From the NCBI GenBank assembly GCA_016710275.1, contig JADJXS010000001.1, positions 1,302,001 to 1,366,000 on the forward strand: a DNA stretch of 64,000 nucleotides. Reading direction: 5' to 3'. A program made the position numbers and the translations under genes. The notes under the pieces are model-generated. The model saw nothing but the letters and a program-made list of their open reading frames with translations, made no database searches and was not told the DNA's origin. The DNA comes from Phycisphaerales bacterium (lineage in GTDB: Bacteria > Planctomycetota > Phycisphaerae > UBA1845 > Fen-1342). Position 1 is the first letter of the stretch; each line of letters opens with the position of its first letter. This document shows positions 43,939 to 52,537 of the stretch, one piece after another.

Positions 43939-45852
43939 ATGGAAGTCCTGCGGCGTGCCCGCGGAGATGAGCTGTTGCGGCCGGGGGAGTTGCGGGCGCT
44001 GCGCGAGCGTCTGCGCCTGATTGCGCCGCAGCACGATCTCAAGACGGTTGTGGCCTGTGCCTTCGACCATCGCACGCGGATGCTGCCGTTCATATTCGCC
44101 GATCTGCGAATGCCGCCGGCGGGGGTGCGGGCGATCGGGTCGGCCCTGGCCGATAGCGGGTTCGACAAGACGCGAATCGTGCTGCAGCAGTGGAACCGCG
44201 CGTTTGCACCGTCGCGAATGCGTCTCGACGGGGCGATTCCCGATCTCTTTCTCGTGTCGAGCATGCAGATTCACACGGCCGCCTGCAAGGCGCTGATCCG
44301 CGATGCCTGTCGGATCGACCCTGCACAGCGGCCGCTGATCATCGCCGGCGGGCCCAAGACGATTTACGAGCCGTGGGATGTCTTTGACGCGACGGACGCG
44401 GCGGCGGGCGACTCGGTCGGCCGCGACCGGGCGCAGGGCGGGCGCGGCGTGGCGGGCGCTGATGTGGCGGTCACGGGCGAGGAATATGTGCTGCTGAACC
44501 TGCTGGAGGTGGTGCTGGCGATTCGCGGCCGGGGGGAGCCGCTGCGCAGCGCGTATCAGCGGGCGCGCGATGCGGGGCTGCTGGAATCGATTCCGGGATT
44601 GGTGTACGCGCGGACGGACGAGCGCGGCGCGGCGATTGAACTGGTGGACACGGGCACGCAGCGGCTGGTGGGCGATCTCGATGAGCTTCCGCACCCGGTG
44701 ATCGGCATGCGGCTGCTGGAGGCGCCCAGCGGCGCGGCCACGCTGGCGGCGCAGGCGCTGGCGCCGGGGCGGGTTCGCCGCTACGGGTCGATCGCGTCGC
44801 TGGTGATGACCTTCGGCTGCAAATTCAACTGCCCGTATTGCCCGATCCCGGCGTACAACCAGCGGCAGCATCGCGTGAAGAGCGGCGAGCGCATTGCGGA
44901 CGAGTTTCGCCGGCTGCACGACGAATTCGGAATTCGCTACTTCTTCGGCACGGATGACAATTTCTTCAACAGCGAGGAACGCACGCTGGAGATCGTCGAG
45001 ACGCTGGCGCGATCGACGATCGGCGGGAAGCTGTTCCGCAAGCGCGTTCGCTGGGGCACCGAGGTCACGGTGCACGACACGCTCAAGCTGCGCGAGCACA
45101 TTCCGACGGTGCGGGCGGCCGGAGTGCGGGCGCTGTGGCTGGGCGTCGAGGACATGACGGCCACGCTGGTCAAGAAGGGGCAGAGCGTCGACAAGACCAC
45201 CGAGGCGTTCCAGTTGCTCACGCGCCACGGCATCTGCCCAATGCCGATGATGATGCACCATGACACGCAGCCGCTCGTCAGTCGCAGCGGGGCGTACGGC
45301 CTGTTGAACCAGGCGCGGCTGCTGCGCAAGGCCGGCGCGATCAGCCTGCAGGTGCTGATGATGACGCCTGCGACGGGTTCCAAGCTCTATGACGGGGCGT
45401 TTTCATCCGGCCTGGTGTATGCCAGCGCCGGCGGGCGGCCGGTGGAACAGCACATGCTCGATGCGAATTACGTGGTCGCATCGGAGAGCCGGCAGCCCTG
45501 GAAGAAGCAGTTGAACATCCTGGCGGCGTACCTGTACTTCTACAACCCGGTCCGCTTACTGATCGCGATCGTGCGTCCGAAAAGCCGGTTGTACCTGGCG
45601 GATGCCGGGATGCAGATGCTGGGGATGTACGGCCTGGTTCAGACCGCCCGCAGGACGCTTGGCTGGGCATTCCGGCTGATGCGGGGCGGAATTGTGCGGC
45701 GGACTGACAAGCCGCGCAGCCCGATTCCGATTCGCGCGCTCCATTTGCCGGCGACTGCGGAAGCCTCCACGCTTGTGACGCTGGGCGGCGTCGAGCGGCC
45801 GGGGCAGACGGTGCAGCCTGCGGCTGGCGCGGCCGGCGTCGGCGGGTCGTAG
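43939..45852 (+). CDS. Radical SAM protein with N-terminal B12-binding-like domain
   Basis: This 637-residue protein carries the radical SAM cluster motif CKFNCPYC (CxxxCxxC) at about residues 294-301, in TFGCKFNCPYCPIPAYNQ. Residues 60-200 resemble a Rossmann-type B12-binding domain (VRAIGSALADSGFDKTRIVL, LFLVSSMQIHTAACKAL). After the barrel there is FFGTDDNFFNSEERTLEIVE and VRALWLGVEDMTATLVKKG. The layout matches B12-dependent radical SAM methylases and related enzymes acting on lipids or natural products; the His ligand for B12 is not evident. AGGAG precedes the ATG by about seven bases. The substrate is unknown. Confidence 0.82.
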   Translation: MEVLRRARGDELLRPGELRALRERLRLIAPQHDLKTVVACAFDHRTRMLPFIFADLRMPPAGVRAIGSALADSGFDKTRIVLQQWNRAFAPSRMRLDGAIPDLFLVSSMQIHTAACKALIRDACRIDPAQRPLIIAGGPKTIYEPWDVFDATDAAAGDSVGRDRAQGGRGVAGADVAVTGEEYVLLNLLEVVLAIRGRGEPLRSAYQRARDAGLLESIPGLVYARTDERGAAIELVDTGTQRLVGDLDELPHPVIGMRLLEAPSGAATLAAQALAPGRVRRYGSIASLVMTFGCKFNCPYCPIPAYNQRQHRVKSGERIADEFRRLHDEFGIRYFFGTDDNFFNSEERTLEIVETLARSTIGGKLFRKRVRWGTEVTVHDTLKLREHIPTVRAAGVRALWLGVEDMTATLVKKGQSVDKTTEAFQLLTRHGICPMPMMMHHDTQPLVSRSGAYGLLNQARLLRKAGAISLQVLMMTPATGSKLYDGAFSSGLVYASAGGRPVEQHMLDANYVVASESRQPWKKQLNILAAYLYFYNPVRLLIAIVRPKSRLYLADAGMQMLGMYGLVQTARRTLGWAFRLMRGGIVRRTDKPRSPIPIRALHLPATAEASTLVTLGGVERPGQTVQPAAGAAGVGGS

Positions 45853-46267
45853 CGCTCCCCGGACGTGGCTGTTAGCGTGCGGCGTGTCCTGCACTCCCGG
45901 CGGTGCCTGCGGGGGTGTTCGTTCGGATAACTGCAGGGGCAGCGCTCTACGTGGGCGGGGGTTGTCAGAGGCCATCGTAAACGTTGTGTTAGCGAATAAT
46001 TCCGGCCGATTCTGGCCTACGCGGGCGAGGTTCAGAATTCGCTTGGCACTTCCGCAGCGCTCCCGATACACTCAACCAATTGGAGGAGGAGGCGCTGGGC
46101 GGACCATCATTCCTGACCGTCTCAGCGACCTCCCTGCTGACACATTTTGCAAGTGAACTCGACCCCGGATTGCGGAGGATGCCGCGCTTCGGGGGGAGTG
46201 CGTCGGCGCTTCGGGATCATCGTGCGCCGGCGGTTCGGGATTTCGTTTTCAACACGGAGTGAAAAAG
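45853..46267 (+). promoter_or_regulatory. Upstream region with promoter of the cysteine-rich secreted protein
   Basis: No gene is supported in this 415-base stretch. TTGGCA at 46043-46048 and TACACT at 46067-46072 are separated by 18 bases and would give a transcript starting near 46079, leaving a leader of about 190 nt. GGAG at 46256-46259 is the ribosome binding site. Nothing else stands out. Confidence 0.45.
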
Positions 46268-48832
46268 ATGCGACGGTTGTTCGTTTTGTTCCCCGCAGCG
46301 CTGCTGGCGGCAAGTGCCGTTGCGCAGCCCACAGTCGACGGCACACTTGACCCGCTGTATTGCGCGCCGATCTCGGTGCAGCAGAATCAGACCGGATTCG
46401 GCAATGCATCGCAGGGCAACGTCGGTTCGCCGACCGGCGGCTCCGAGCTGGATGCCGCCTATGCGCACATCGACGGCGGCGTGTTGTACCTGTTCCTGAG
46501 CGGCAATCTTGAAACGAACTTCAACAAGCTCGAAGTGTTCTTTGACACGGTGGCGGGCGGGCAGAACCGGCTGCTGGGCGGCGTGACGGACGGCGGGGAC
46601 AACCTGAACCGCATGGGCGCGAACAACGAGTCGAATGGCCTGCGGTTCGACACGGGCTTTGAGGCTGATTACTGGTTCTCGTGTACCGTCGGCAACAACC
46701 CGCTCGAGCTGTATGCCGATTTCGCCGACATCCCCACCGCCGCCGGCGGCACCAAGGTCTATCTCGGCACGACCGGCGCGGCCACGTCCGGAGTTCTTTC
46801 GGGCGGCACCAACCCGGACGGCATCCGCGTCACGATTAACAACAGCAACACCGGCGGCGTCGCCGGCGGCAGCGGGCTGGATCTTTCCGGGCTGGCCGCG
46901 ACGGTGAACACGGGCATCGAGATTGCGATCCCGCTTTCGACGCTCGGCAACCCGGCTGCGCCGTTCAAGGTCTGTGCGTTCGTGAACGGCCAGGGCCATG
47001 ATTTCGTGTCGAACCAGGTGCTAGGCTCGCTGGGCGGGATCGGCAACCTGGGCGAGCCGCGCAACGTGGACTTCAGCCTGCTCGCGGGCGATCAGTTCTT
47101 CACGGTTCAGCTTGTCACTCCGCCGTGCGGCGCGTGCTGCATCGGCACGAGCTGCTCGCTGACGACCGCGGCGGATTGCAGCGGCGACTTCCAGGGTGCG
47201 AACACCGGCTGCTCGCCGAACCCGTGCGTCGAGGCGCCCACCGGCGCCTGCTGCGTCGGCACGTCGTGCAGCATCGAGAACCAGGCCGACTGTAACAACC
47301 TGTTCGGCGAGTATCTCGGAGACGACACAACCTGCGCCGGCAGCCCCTGCCTGACCGGCGGCTGCTGCGTCGGGACGAGCTGCCTGACGCTTCGCGAAGC
47401 GCAGTGCGATGCGCAGAGCGGCGCGTACCTGGGGAACGGGACGGATTGCGGCGGCTCGCCGTGCGCGACCGGCGCCTGCTGCGTCGGGACGTCCTGCCAG
47501 GAAGTGCGGCTGTCCGTGTGCAATGCGGACGGCGGCCTTTACTTCGGCGACAACACCACCTGCGGCGCGGGTCAGTGCACGCCGGGCGCCTGCTGCTTCG
47601 GCATCTACTGCATCGAGACGCTGGCGCAGATCTGCACCAACCAGGGCGGTACGAACTTCGGCGCGGCGACGAGCTGCACGCCCGCCCGCTGCAGCACCCC
47701 CGCCGAGCCGATCGCTGTGGATGGCGCCCTGGACGGGGACTACTGCGAGCCGCAGGCCGTGCAGATCACGCAGACGGGCTTCGGTGATTCGAACCTGGGT
47801 GTGCAGGACTTCGCCAACGGCAGTGAGCTGGCGGCGGCCTACGCGACGATCGCCAACGGCCGGCTGTACGTGATGCTGGCGGGCAACCTGGAGTCGAACT
47901 TCAACAAGATCGACCTGTTCTTCGACACCCGCGCCGGCGGGCAGAACCGCCTGATCGGCGAGAACCCGGGCGTGGACTTCGGCGCGCTCAATCGCATGGG
48001 AGATGACGGTTCGGGCAACGGCCTGACGTTTGACGCCGGCTTTGCGGCCGATTTCTGGATCTCGTGCGGCGGTGGCGGCAGTCCCTACCGCATGTTCGTG
48101 AACTATGCCGAGCTGGCCGATCCGGGTGATCCGATCACCAATCCCGGCATCGGTTTCTATCTCGGCAGCGGCAAGGCCGCGAATGCCACCAATGGCGGCC
48201 TGCTGGATGCCGACGTCGGCGCGATCAATCCCTTCGGCATCCTGGTCACCATCGACAACAGCAACACGCTGGGCGTCAGCGGGGGTCAGTCGGCGCTGGA
48301 TGCGGCGGGCATCGCGGCCGCCGCCGCGGTGACGACCGGCGTCGAACTGGTGATCCCGCTCAGCGCGATCGGCAATCCGGCCTCGCTGGAGGACATCTCG
48401 ATCGTCGCGTTCGTGAATGCGCCGGGGCACGATTTCGGCTCGAACCAGTTCCTGGGCGGGCTGGGTGGTGCGGAGCCGCGCGAGAACATCGCCGATCCGC
48501 GCAACGTGTCGCTGGCGGCAATTGACGGCGAACAGAGCGTCGCGCTGACGGACACGTGCGTCGGCGGCTGCCTGATCGGCGACGTCAACTGCGACGGCGT
48601 CGTCAACAACTTCGACATCGACTTCTTTGTCGACATCATCGTGGACGGCTCGAGCCCCGTTCCGCCGCCGTCGTGGATCAACCGCGGCGGGACGCCGGAG
48701 TGCTGGGACCAGCGCAACTGCACGGCCAACATCAACCGCGACGAAAACGGCGCGAACAACTTCGACATCGATCCGTTCGTGCTGTGCATCGTGAATCCGC
48801 CGGCCATGGGCGAGCCGTGCCCGGCGCCGTAA
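46268..48832 (+). CDS. Secreted protein with duplicated beta domain, Cys-rich repeats and dockerin-like end
   Basis: The 854-residue protein has a signal peptide (RRLFVLFPAALLAASAVA). Two homologous domains follow, at about residues 20-278 (VDGTLDPLYCAPISVQQNQ) and 478-765 (VDGALDGDYCEPQAVQITQ). Both share NFNK..FFDT, GGQNRL and IPLS.(L/I)GNPA. Between them lie five repeats of about 38 residues, each with six cysteines in a G-x-CC-x-G-x-x-C pattern. The end has two EF-like loops (GDVNCDGVVNNFDID, INRDENGANNFDID), as in type I dockerins. Surface or matrix binding is likely; no catalytic motif is seen. Confidence 0.8.
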   Translation: MRRLFVLFPAALLAASAVAQPTVDGTLDPLYCAPISVQQNQTGFGNASQGNVGSPTGGSELDAAYAHIDGGVLYLFLSGNLETNFNKLEVFFDTVAGGQNRLLGGVTDGGDNLNRMGANNESNGLRFDTGFEADYWFSCTVGNNPLELYADFADIPTAAGGTKVYLGTTGAATSGVLSGGTNPDGIRVTINNSNTGGVAGGSGLDLSGLAATVNTGIEIAIPLSTLGNPAAPFKVCAFVNGQGHDFVSNQVLGSLGGIGNLGEPRNVDFSLLAGDQFFTVQLVTPPCGACCIGTSCSLTTAADCSGDFQGANTGCSPNPCVEAPTGACCVGTSCSIENQADCNNLFGEYLGDDTTCAGSPCLTGGCCVGTSCLTLREAQCDAQSGAYLGNGTDCGGSPCATGACCVGTSCQEVRLSVCNADGGLYFGDNTTCGAGQCTPGACCFGIYCIETLAQICTNQGGTNFGAATSCTPARCSTPAEPIAVDGALDGDYCEPQAVQITQTGFGDSNLGVQDFANGSELAAAYATIANGRLYVMLAGNLESNFNKIDLFFDTRAGGQNRLIGENPGVDFGALNRMGDDGSGNGLTFDAGFAADFWISCGGGGSPYRMFVNYAELADPGDPITNPGIGFYLGSGKAANATNGGLLDADVGAINPFGILVTIDNSNTLGVSGGQSALDAAGIAAAAAVTTGVELVIPLSAIGNPASLEDISIVAFVNAPGHDFGSNQFLGGLGGAEPRENIADPRNVSLAAIDGEQSVALTDTCVGGCLIGDVNCDGVVNNFDIDFFVDIIVDGSSPVPPPSWINRGGTPECWDQRNCTANINRDENGANNFDIDPFVLCIVNPPAMGEPCPAP

Positions 48833-48966
48833 CCGTGTGTTCTCTCGGGCGGGTCGGCGGTCCACGCGCCGCTGACGTGCCGAGTTTCTGTCCGACGCTT
48901 CGCTGCGGCGCTCCCGATCCGGGGGCGGCGGCGGGGCGATGAGAGTCCGAGTGAGGAGGAGTGAGT

Positions 48967-49740
48967 ATGAGGAAGTTCCTGTTTCTGGCCGCGGGCCTGG
49001 CGCTATCAGCGCCTGCGCTCGCCGCCCTGATCGACGTGCGCATCGACGCCAATGCCGGCGCCGGCGCGACCGTGGATCAGTCGATCGGGGCCAATGAGTA
49101 CGGCCCCGGCAACTCGTACAGCTACACGGGCGGCGGTGGCGGCTTCGGCGGCACCGTCGGCAATGGCGTGCTGTACATGGAGAGCGACGGCAGCAACCTG
49201 TACATCGGGTTTCAGGCCGGCAACGCCATGAATGACCTGGTGACGATCCTGCTGGACACGCAGGCCGGCGGCTACACCGACGCCGGCATGAACGACAACG
49301 GCGACGGTGCACGCCGCGCCTCGTCGCAGCAGTCGATCAACGCAGACGATGCCTATGATCCGAGCTTCCTGCCGGATTACAGCCTCGTCATGGCGAGCTG
49401 GGGCACGGTGCTGTTCCAGTTGGAGGCCGACCCGAATCCGCTGACGTTCCTCGCGTTCGACGGCGGCGGTTCGCAGCCGGTGCGCGAGTACGCCATTCCG
49501 CTGGCCACGTTGGGCCTTTCGGCCGGCACGGGCAAGGTGGATTTCCTCGTGGCCTACATTGCGGACAGCGGCTTTGGCTCGAACGAGTCGATCCCGGCCT
49601 ACCAGCCGCTCAACGGCGGCGGGAATCCGGGCTTTGACGCGGAGTCGGCCGGCTACGGCAACTACAACCGCTTTTATCTCCCCGAGCCGACCAGCGCGCT
49701 GCTGGTGCTCGCGGGACTGGCGGCGATTCGTCGTCGCTAA
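48967..49740 (+). CDS. PEP-CTERM surface protein
   Basis: This 257-residue protein has a signal peptide (RKFLFLAAGLALSAPALAA) and ends with LPEPTSALLVLAGLAAIRRR, a PEP-CTERM sorting tail: Pro-Glu-Pro, a hydrophobic helix and basic residues. Exosortase systems cut such tails and anchor the protein in the envelope. The body (LYIGFQAGNAMNDLVTILLD, REYAIPLATLGLS) is a diverged relative of the repeated domain in the preceding gene. GGAGGA precedes the ATG by six bases. No exosortase gene lies in this window. Confidence 0.85.
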   Translation: MRKFLFLAAGLALSAPALAALIDVRIDANAGAGATVDQSIGANEYGPGNSYSYTGGGGGFGGTVGNGVLYMESDGSNLYIGFQAGNAMNDLVTILLDTQAGGYTDAGMNDNGDGARRASSQQSINADDAYDPSFLPDYSLVMASWGTVLFQLEADPNPLTFLAFDGGGSQPVREYAIPLATLGLSAGTGKVDFLVAYIADSGFGSNESIPAYQPLNGGGNPGFDAESAGYGNYNRFYLPEPTSALLVLAGLAAIRRR

Positions 49741-49799
49741 GGGCGGATTTCGCCGCTCGCGGCCGCGAAAGCGGTGGCCGAGCGGCTGAAAGCATGGTC

Positions 49800-49832
49800 G
49801 AGGGCGTGACGTGCGTTGGACGTCGCGCCCTC
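49800..49832 (+). terminator. Hairpin after the PEP-CTERM gene
   Basis: GAGGGCGTGACGT pairs with ACGTCGCGCCCTC (one G-T pair) around a seven-base loop, 60 bases after the stop. Only GCCGCTTTGATG follows, so the T-run is weak. Confidence 0.6.
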
Positions 49833-49978
49833 GCCGCTTTGATGCCCGATCGATGGGGCATCGCACCCGATGGGTTTCGCTCGGTCTACAATCTCCGGCT
49901 CAGGCGCCGCGCACGGTCGGCCATGGCCCGGTTGGGCGGGGCTGGGTCGGTCGCCGTGTTTTGCGCGTTTGCATTGCA

Positions 49979-50063
49979 GGAGAGATGGCAGAGCGGTTGA
50001 TTGCGCCGGTCTTGAAAACCGGTTACCCGCAAGGGTACGTGGGTTCGAATCCCACTCTCTCCG
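49979..50063 (+). tRNA. tRNA-Ser (anticodon TGA)
   Basis: The 85-base sequence starts GGAGAGATGGCAGAGCGG and ends in TCTCTCCG. The acceptor stem pairs GGAGAGA with TCTCTCC. The anticodon arm is CCGGT-CTTGAAA-ACCGG with anticodon TGA. The long variable arm (ACCCGCAAGGGT) and the T arm GTGGGTTCGAATCCCAC are typical of class II serine tRNAs. The 3' CCA is not encoded. Confidence 0.95.
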
Positions 50064-50072
50064 ATCGAGAAT

Positions 50073-50103
50073 CCTGAAGGGGTGATTCGTGCCCTTTCGG
50101 GGG
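50073..50103 (+). terminator. Possible terminator after tRNA-Ser
   Basis: CCTGAAGGG pairs with CCCTTTCGGG through two G-T pairs, ten bases after the tRNA, and is followed by GGGTTTGGT. It also lies just beyond the convergent mnmA stop, so it may serve both strands. Confidence 0.5.
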
Positions 50104-50128
50104 GTTTGGTGAGAGGGGCGGCTGCGGT

Positions 50129-51367
50129 CTATTCGCGCGCGATCCACCCGCCGCCGACCACCAGCTCCCCGTCGTAAAGAACCGCCGCCTGGCCGGGAGT
50201 CACGGCCGGCTGCGGCTCGTCAAACGCCACCCGTGCTGAGTCCGCTCCGGCTTGCGTCATCGTGGCCGGGCATGGTTCGTGCTGGTGGCGAATCTTCGCC
50301 AGGCAACGCAGATCCGCCGCGTCCGGCACCGTCACATGCCAGTTCATCCCGGTGACGAGCATCGTGCCTTGCCGCAGCGCCTCTCGCGGGCCGACCGTCA
50401 CGACGCCGGTTCGCGGATCGAGATCGATCACGTAGCGCGGCTCGCCTGTGGCGAAGCCCAGCCCGCGGCGCTGGCCGATAGTGAAGTTCCACACGCCATC
50501 GTGCGACCCCAACAGGCGGCCGTCGGTGTCGCGGATCTCGCCCGGCCGCCCGCCGGCCGGAGCGCGGCGACGGAGCAGGCCGCGGTAGTCGTTGTCGGGG
50601 ACGAAGCAGATTTCCTGGCTGTCGGGTTTGTCGTGTACGCGCATCCCGAGGCGCGCGGCGATCGCGCGGATTTCGGCCTTGTCGGCGAAACCGCCCAGCG
50701 GGAAGAGGCAGCGCGCCAGCGCCGTACGCGGCGTGCCGAATAGCACATAGGACTGGTCCTTGGCGCGATTCCGCGCGCGGGCCAGCCGGGGCGCCCCATC
50801 GTGGTCGCGGAGAATCTGTGCATAGTGGCCGGTGGCGATGAACTCGGCGTCGATCATGTCCGCGTACTGAAGCAGCCGGCCGAACTTGAGATGGATGTTG
50901 CACATTACGCAGGGGTTGGGTGTGCGGCCATCCGCGTATTCGGCGACGAAATAGTCGATGATCTGATCGAACTCGCGGCGGAAATTCAGCGCATAGAACG
51001 GGATTCCGAGCCGGCCGGCCATCGCGCGCGCGTCGAGGGCGTCATCGGCGGAGCAGCAGCCGTGTCGATTGGCCGCACGGCGGCCGGGCATCTGCGGGAG
51101 CGCGGTGCGGGGGCCGGGTGCGCCACCGTCGACCGGCGCGGACGAATCGCAGCCGGGGGAGACGGCCGTTGCACAAAGGGATGTTGCGGTGGCCGTTGCG
51201 CAAGCAATTTCAGCGGGGGCACTTTCGGCGGATGCGGCGTCATGCTCAGCGCCGACACGCATGAAGACGCCGACGCAATCGAAGCCCTGTTCGCGCAAAA
51301 GGGCGGCGGCGACGGAGGAATCCACGCCGCCGGACATCGCAATCACGACTCGTCCGTTCCGTGACAT
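50129..51367 (-). CDS. mnmA: tRNA-specific 2-thiouridylase
   Basis: This 412-residue enzyme thiolates U34 in tRNA-Lys, -Glu and -Gln. It has VVIAMSGGVDSSVAAALL (PP-loop ATP site), TPNPCVMCNIHLKFG (catalytic Cys), FIATGHYAQI, DQSYVLFG and SQEICFVPDNDYRGLL (second catalytic Cys). After VGVFMRVG there is an insertion of about 55 residues rich in Ala, Ser, Thr, Pro and Cys before HGCCSADDALDAR; typical MnmA lacks it. TACAAT lies eight bases before the ATG on the minus strand without a ribosome binding site. Confidence 0.94.
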   Translation of the reverse strand: MSRNGRVVIAMSGGVDSSVAAALLREQGFDCVGVFMRVGAEHDAASAESAPAEIACATATATSLCATAVSPGCDSSAPVDGGAPGPRTALPQMPGRRAANRHGCCSADDALDARAMAGRLGIPFYALNFRREFDQIIDYFVAEYADGRTPNPCVMCNIHLKFGRLLQYADMIDAEFIATGHYAQILRDHDGAPRLARARNRAKDQSYVLFGTPRTALARCLFPLGGFADKAEIRAIAARLGMRVHDKPDSQEICFVPDNDYRGLLRRRAPAGGRPGEIRDTDGRLLGSHDGVWNFTIGQRRGLGFATGEPRYVIDLDPRTGVVTVGPREALRQGTMLVTGMNWHVTVPDAADLRCLAKIRHQHEPCPATMTQAGADSARVAFDEPQPAVTPGQAAVLYDGELVVGGGWIARE

Positions 51368-51634
51368 TGCGGGAAATTGTACGCGGAGCGGCGTAGCCGG
51401 CCCCGGGGGAGCGGGGGCACGGGTGGAGACAGGCACTTCGTCGACGGGGATGGGGCGGGCCATGGAGTCGGCTCTTTCGCGGGAAAGAGGTTCGCGAGTG
51501 ATGGACCGGGCCGAGTGATTGACATGCCAATCAGCCGGTGTATGATGCTATCCAATGGTCGGGCGAGACGGAGCGGTTGCTGGTACCTCCTCACCTGGCG
51601 CGGCCCGGGTCCATGTGCGTTCGTGCATAGAGTC

Positions 51635-52219
51635 ATGAATGCGACGAGAGTGAGAGATGAGGGTTGCCCGTTGAGCGTTCGGCTCACACGACTGTCCGCG
51701 ACTTTCAGCCTGCCGTGGGTGTCATCCGCGCTGGCGATGCTGTGTCGTGCGGGTTGGGCGCTGATGCTGGTCGTCCACGCTCCGGGGATGCTGAGCGCAT
51801 GGGGGCTGGGGGATCGACCGGTTGATGCGGTGCGCGCCGCGGGGTTGCTGGCTGCGTGTGTGCTATTCGTCCTGAAGATCGCCGATGTCCGCTGGCTGCG
51901 GTTGCCGCGCGACCGGCGGGTGTGGCTGGCGGTGGCGATCGGGGCGGCGCTGCTGCATGCGGGGGTCGTGGCTCCTGACCTGCTGAATGCGGTTCCGGAA
52001 TTTCCCGTGTGGAGCGCGGTGTTCACGCTCGCGCTCGTGGTGGCGTCGGCGCCGATTCTGTGTGCGATTCGAACTGCGCAACGGCGACTGGCCGAGCTGG
52101 AGCATTCGCTCCTGGGCCGATTGCGAGCTGCCGCGCTGCACTGCTCGCTGCGCCGCGCGCTGCGGATGCACGTCGGGGTAGTGACGGCCGTTCGGCCTCC
52201 GCCGCGTTTTCCCCTCTAG
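51635..52219 (+). CDS. Small hypothetical membrane protein
   Basis: This 194-residue protein is not recognised. Four hydrophobic stretches are visible (SLPWVSSALAMLCRAGWALM, AVRAAGLLAACVLFVLKIAD, VWLAVAIGAALLHAGVVAPD and WSAVFTLALVVASAPILCAI), followed by a basic tail. I picked the ATG at 51635, but a TTG at 51671, nearer the first hydrophobic segment, is also possible. The gene runs away from mnmA. Composition is ordinary for the window. Confidence 0.5.
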   Translation: MNATRVRDEGCPLSVRLTRLSATFSLPWVSSALAMLCRAGWALMLVVHAPGMLSAWGLGDRPVDAVRAAGLLAACVLFVLKIADVRWLRLPRDRRVWLAVAIGAALLHAGVVAPDLLNAVPEFPVWSAVFTLALVVASAPILCAIRTAQRRLAELEHSLLGRLRAAALHCSLRRALRMHVGVVTAVRPPPRFPL

Positions 52220-52537
52220 CGCGACTTTGGACATGCCCTGATTTGCGCCGCGGCTGGTTCGGGGGTGGCGCTGCGTGAATGGCTGCACTGTTTCCGGTGC
52301 GGTCACGGTCGCGGCGCTGCCTGCAGATTCGCGGCATTCGCGGCGGCACTGCTCACACGGCGGCCGCACCCCCGGGGCTTTCCGAAGTCGCCTTCCGATG
52401 ATCGTCGTAGCGGCGTGCCGCCTTTGGGTGGTTCGCTTTCGCGGCGGCCCATTCACCAATTTGAAACCATCGATCCGCGGCGCGCATTACGAACCGCGGT
52501 GTTCAGTCAATCATTCACTCATTGTGAGCCAATAGCC
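52220..52537. other. Intergenic region without clear signals
   Basis: Between the small membrane protein and the next secreted protein gene I see no gene, RNA or strong hairpin. A TTGAAA at about 52461 and a TTACGA 20 bases further are a poor promoter candidate. No good ribosome binding site stands before the ATG at 52538. Confidence 0.3.

Noticed and set aside
47021..49312. A 763-codon minus-strand frame opposite two secreted protein genes
   Set aside because: The plus strand has signal peptides, repeats, dockerin-like loops and ribosome binding sites. The antisense product is Arg/Ala-rich and has no start signal.
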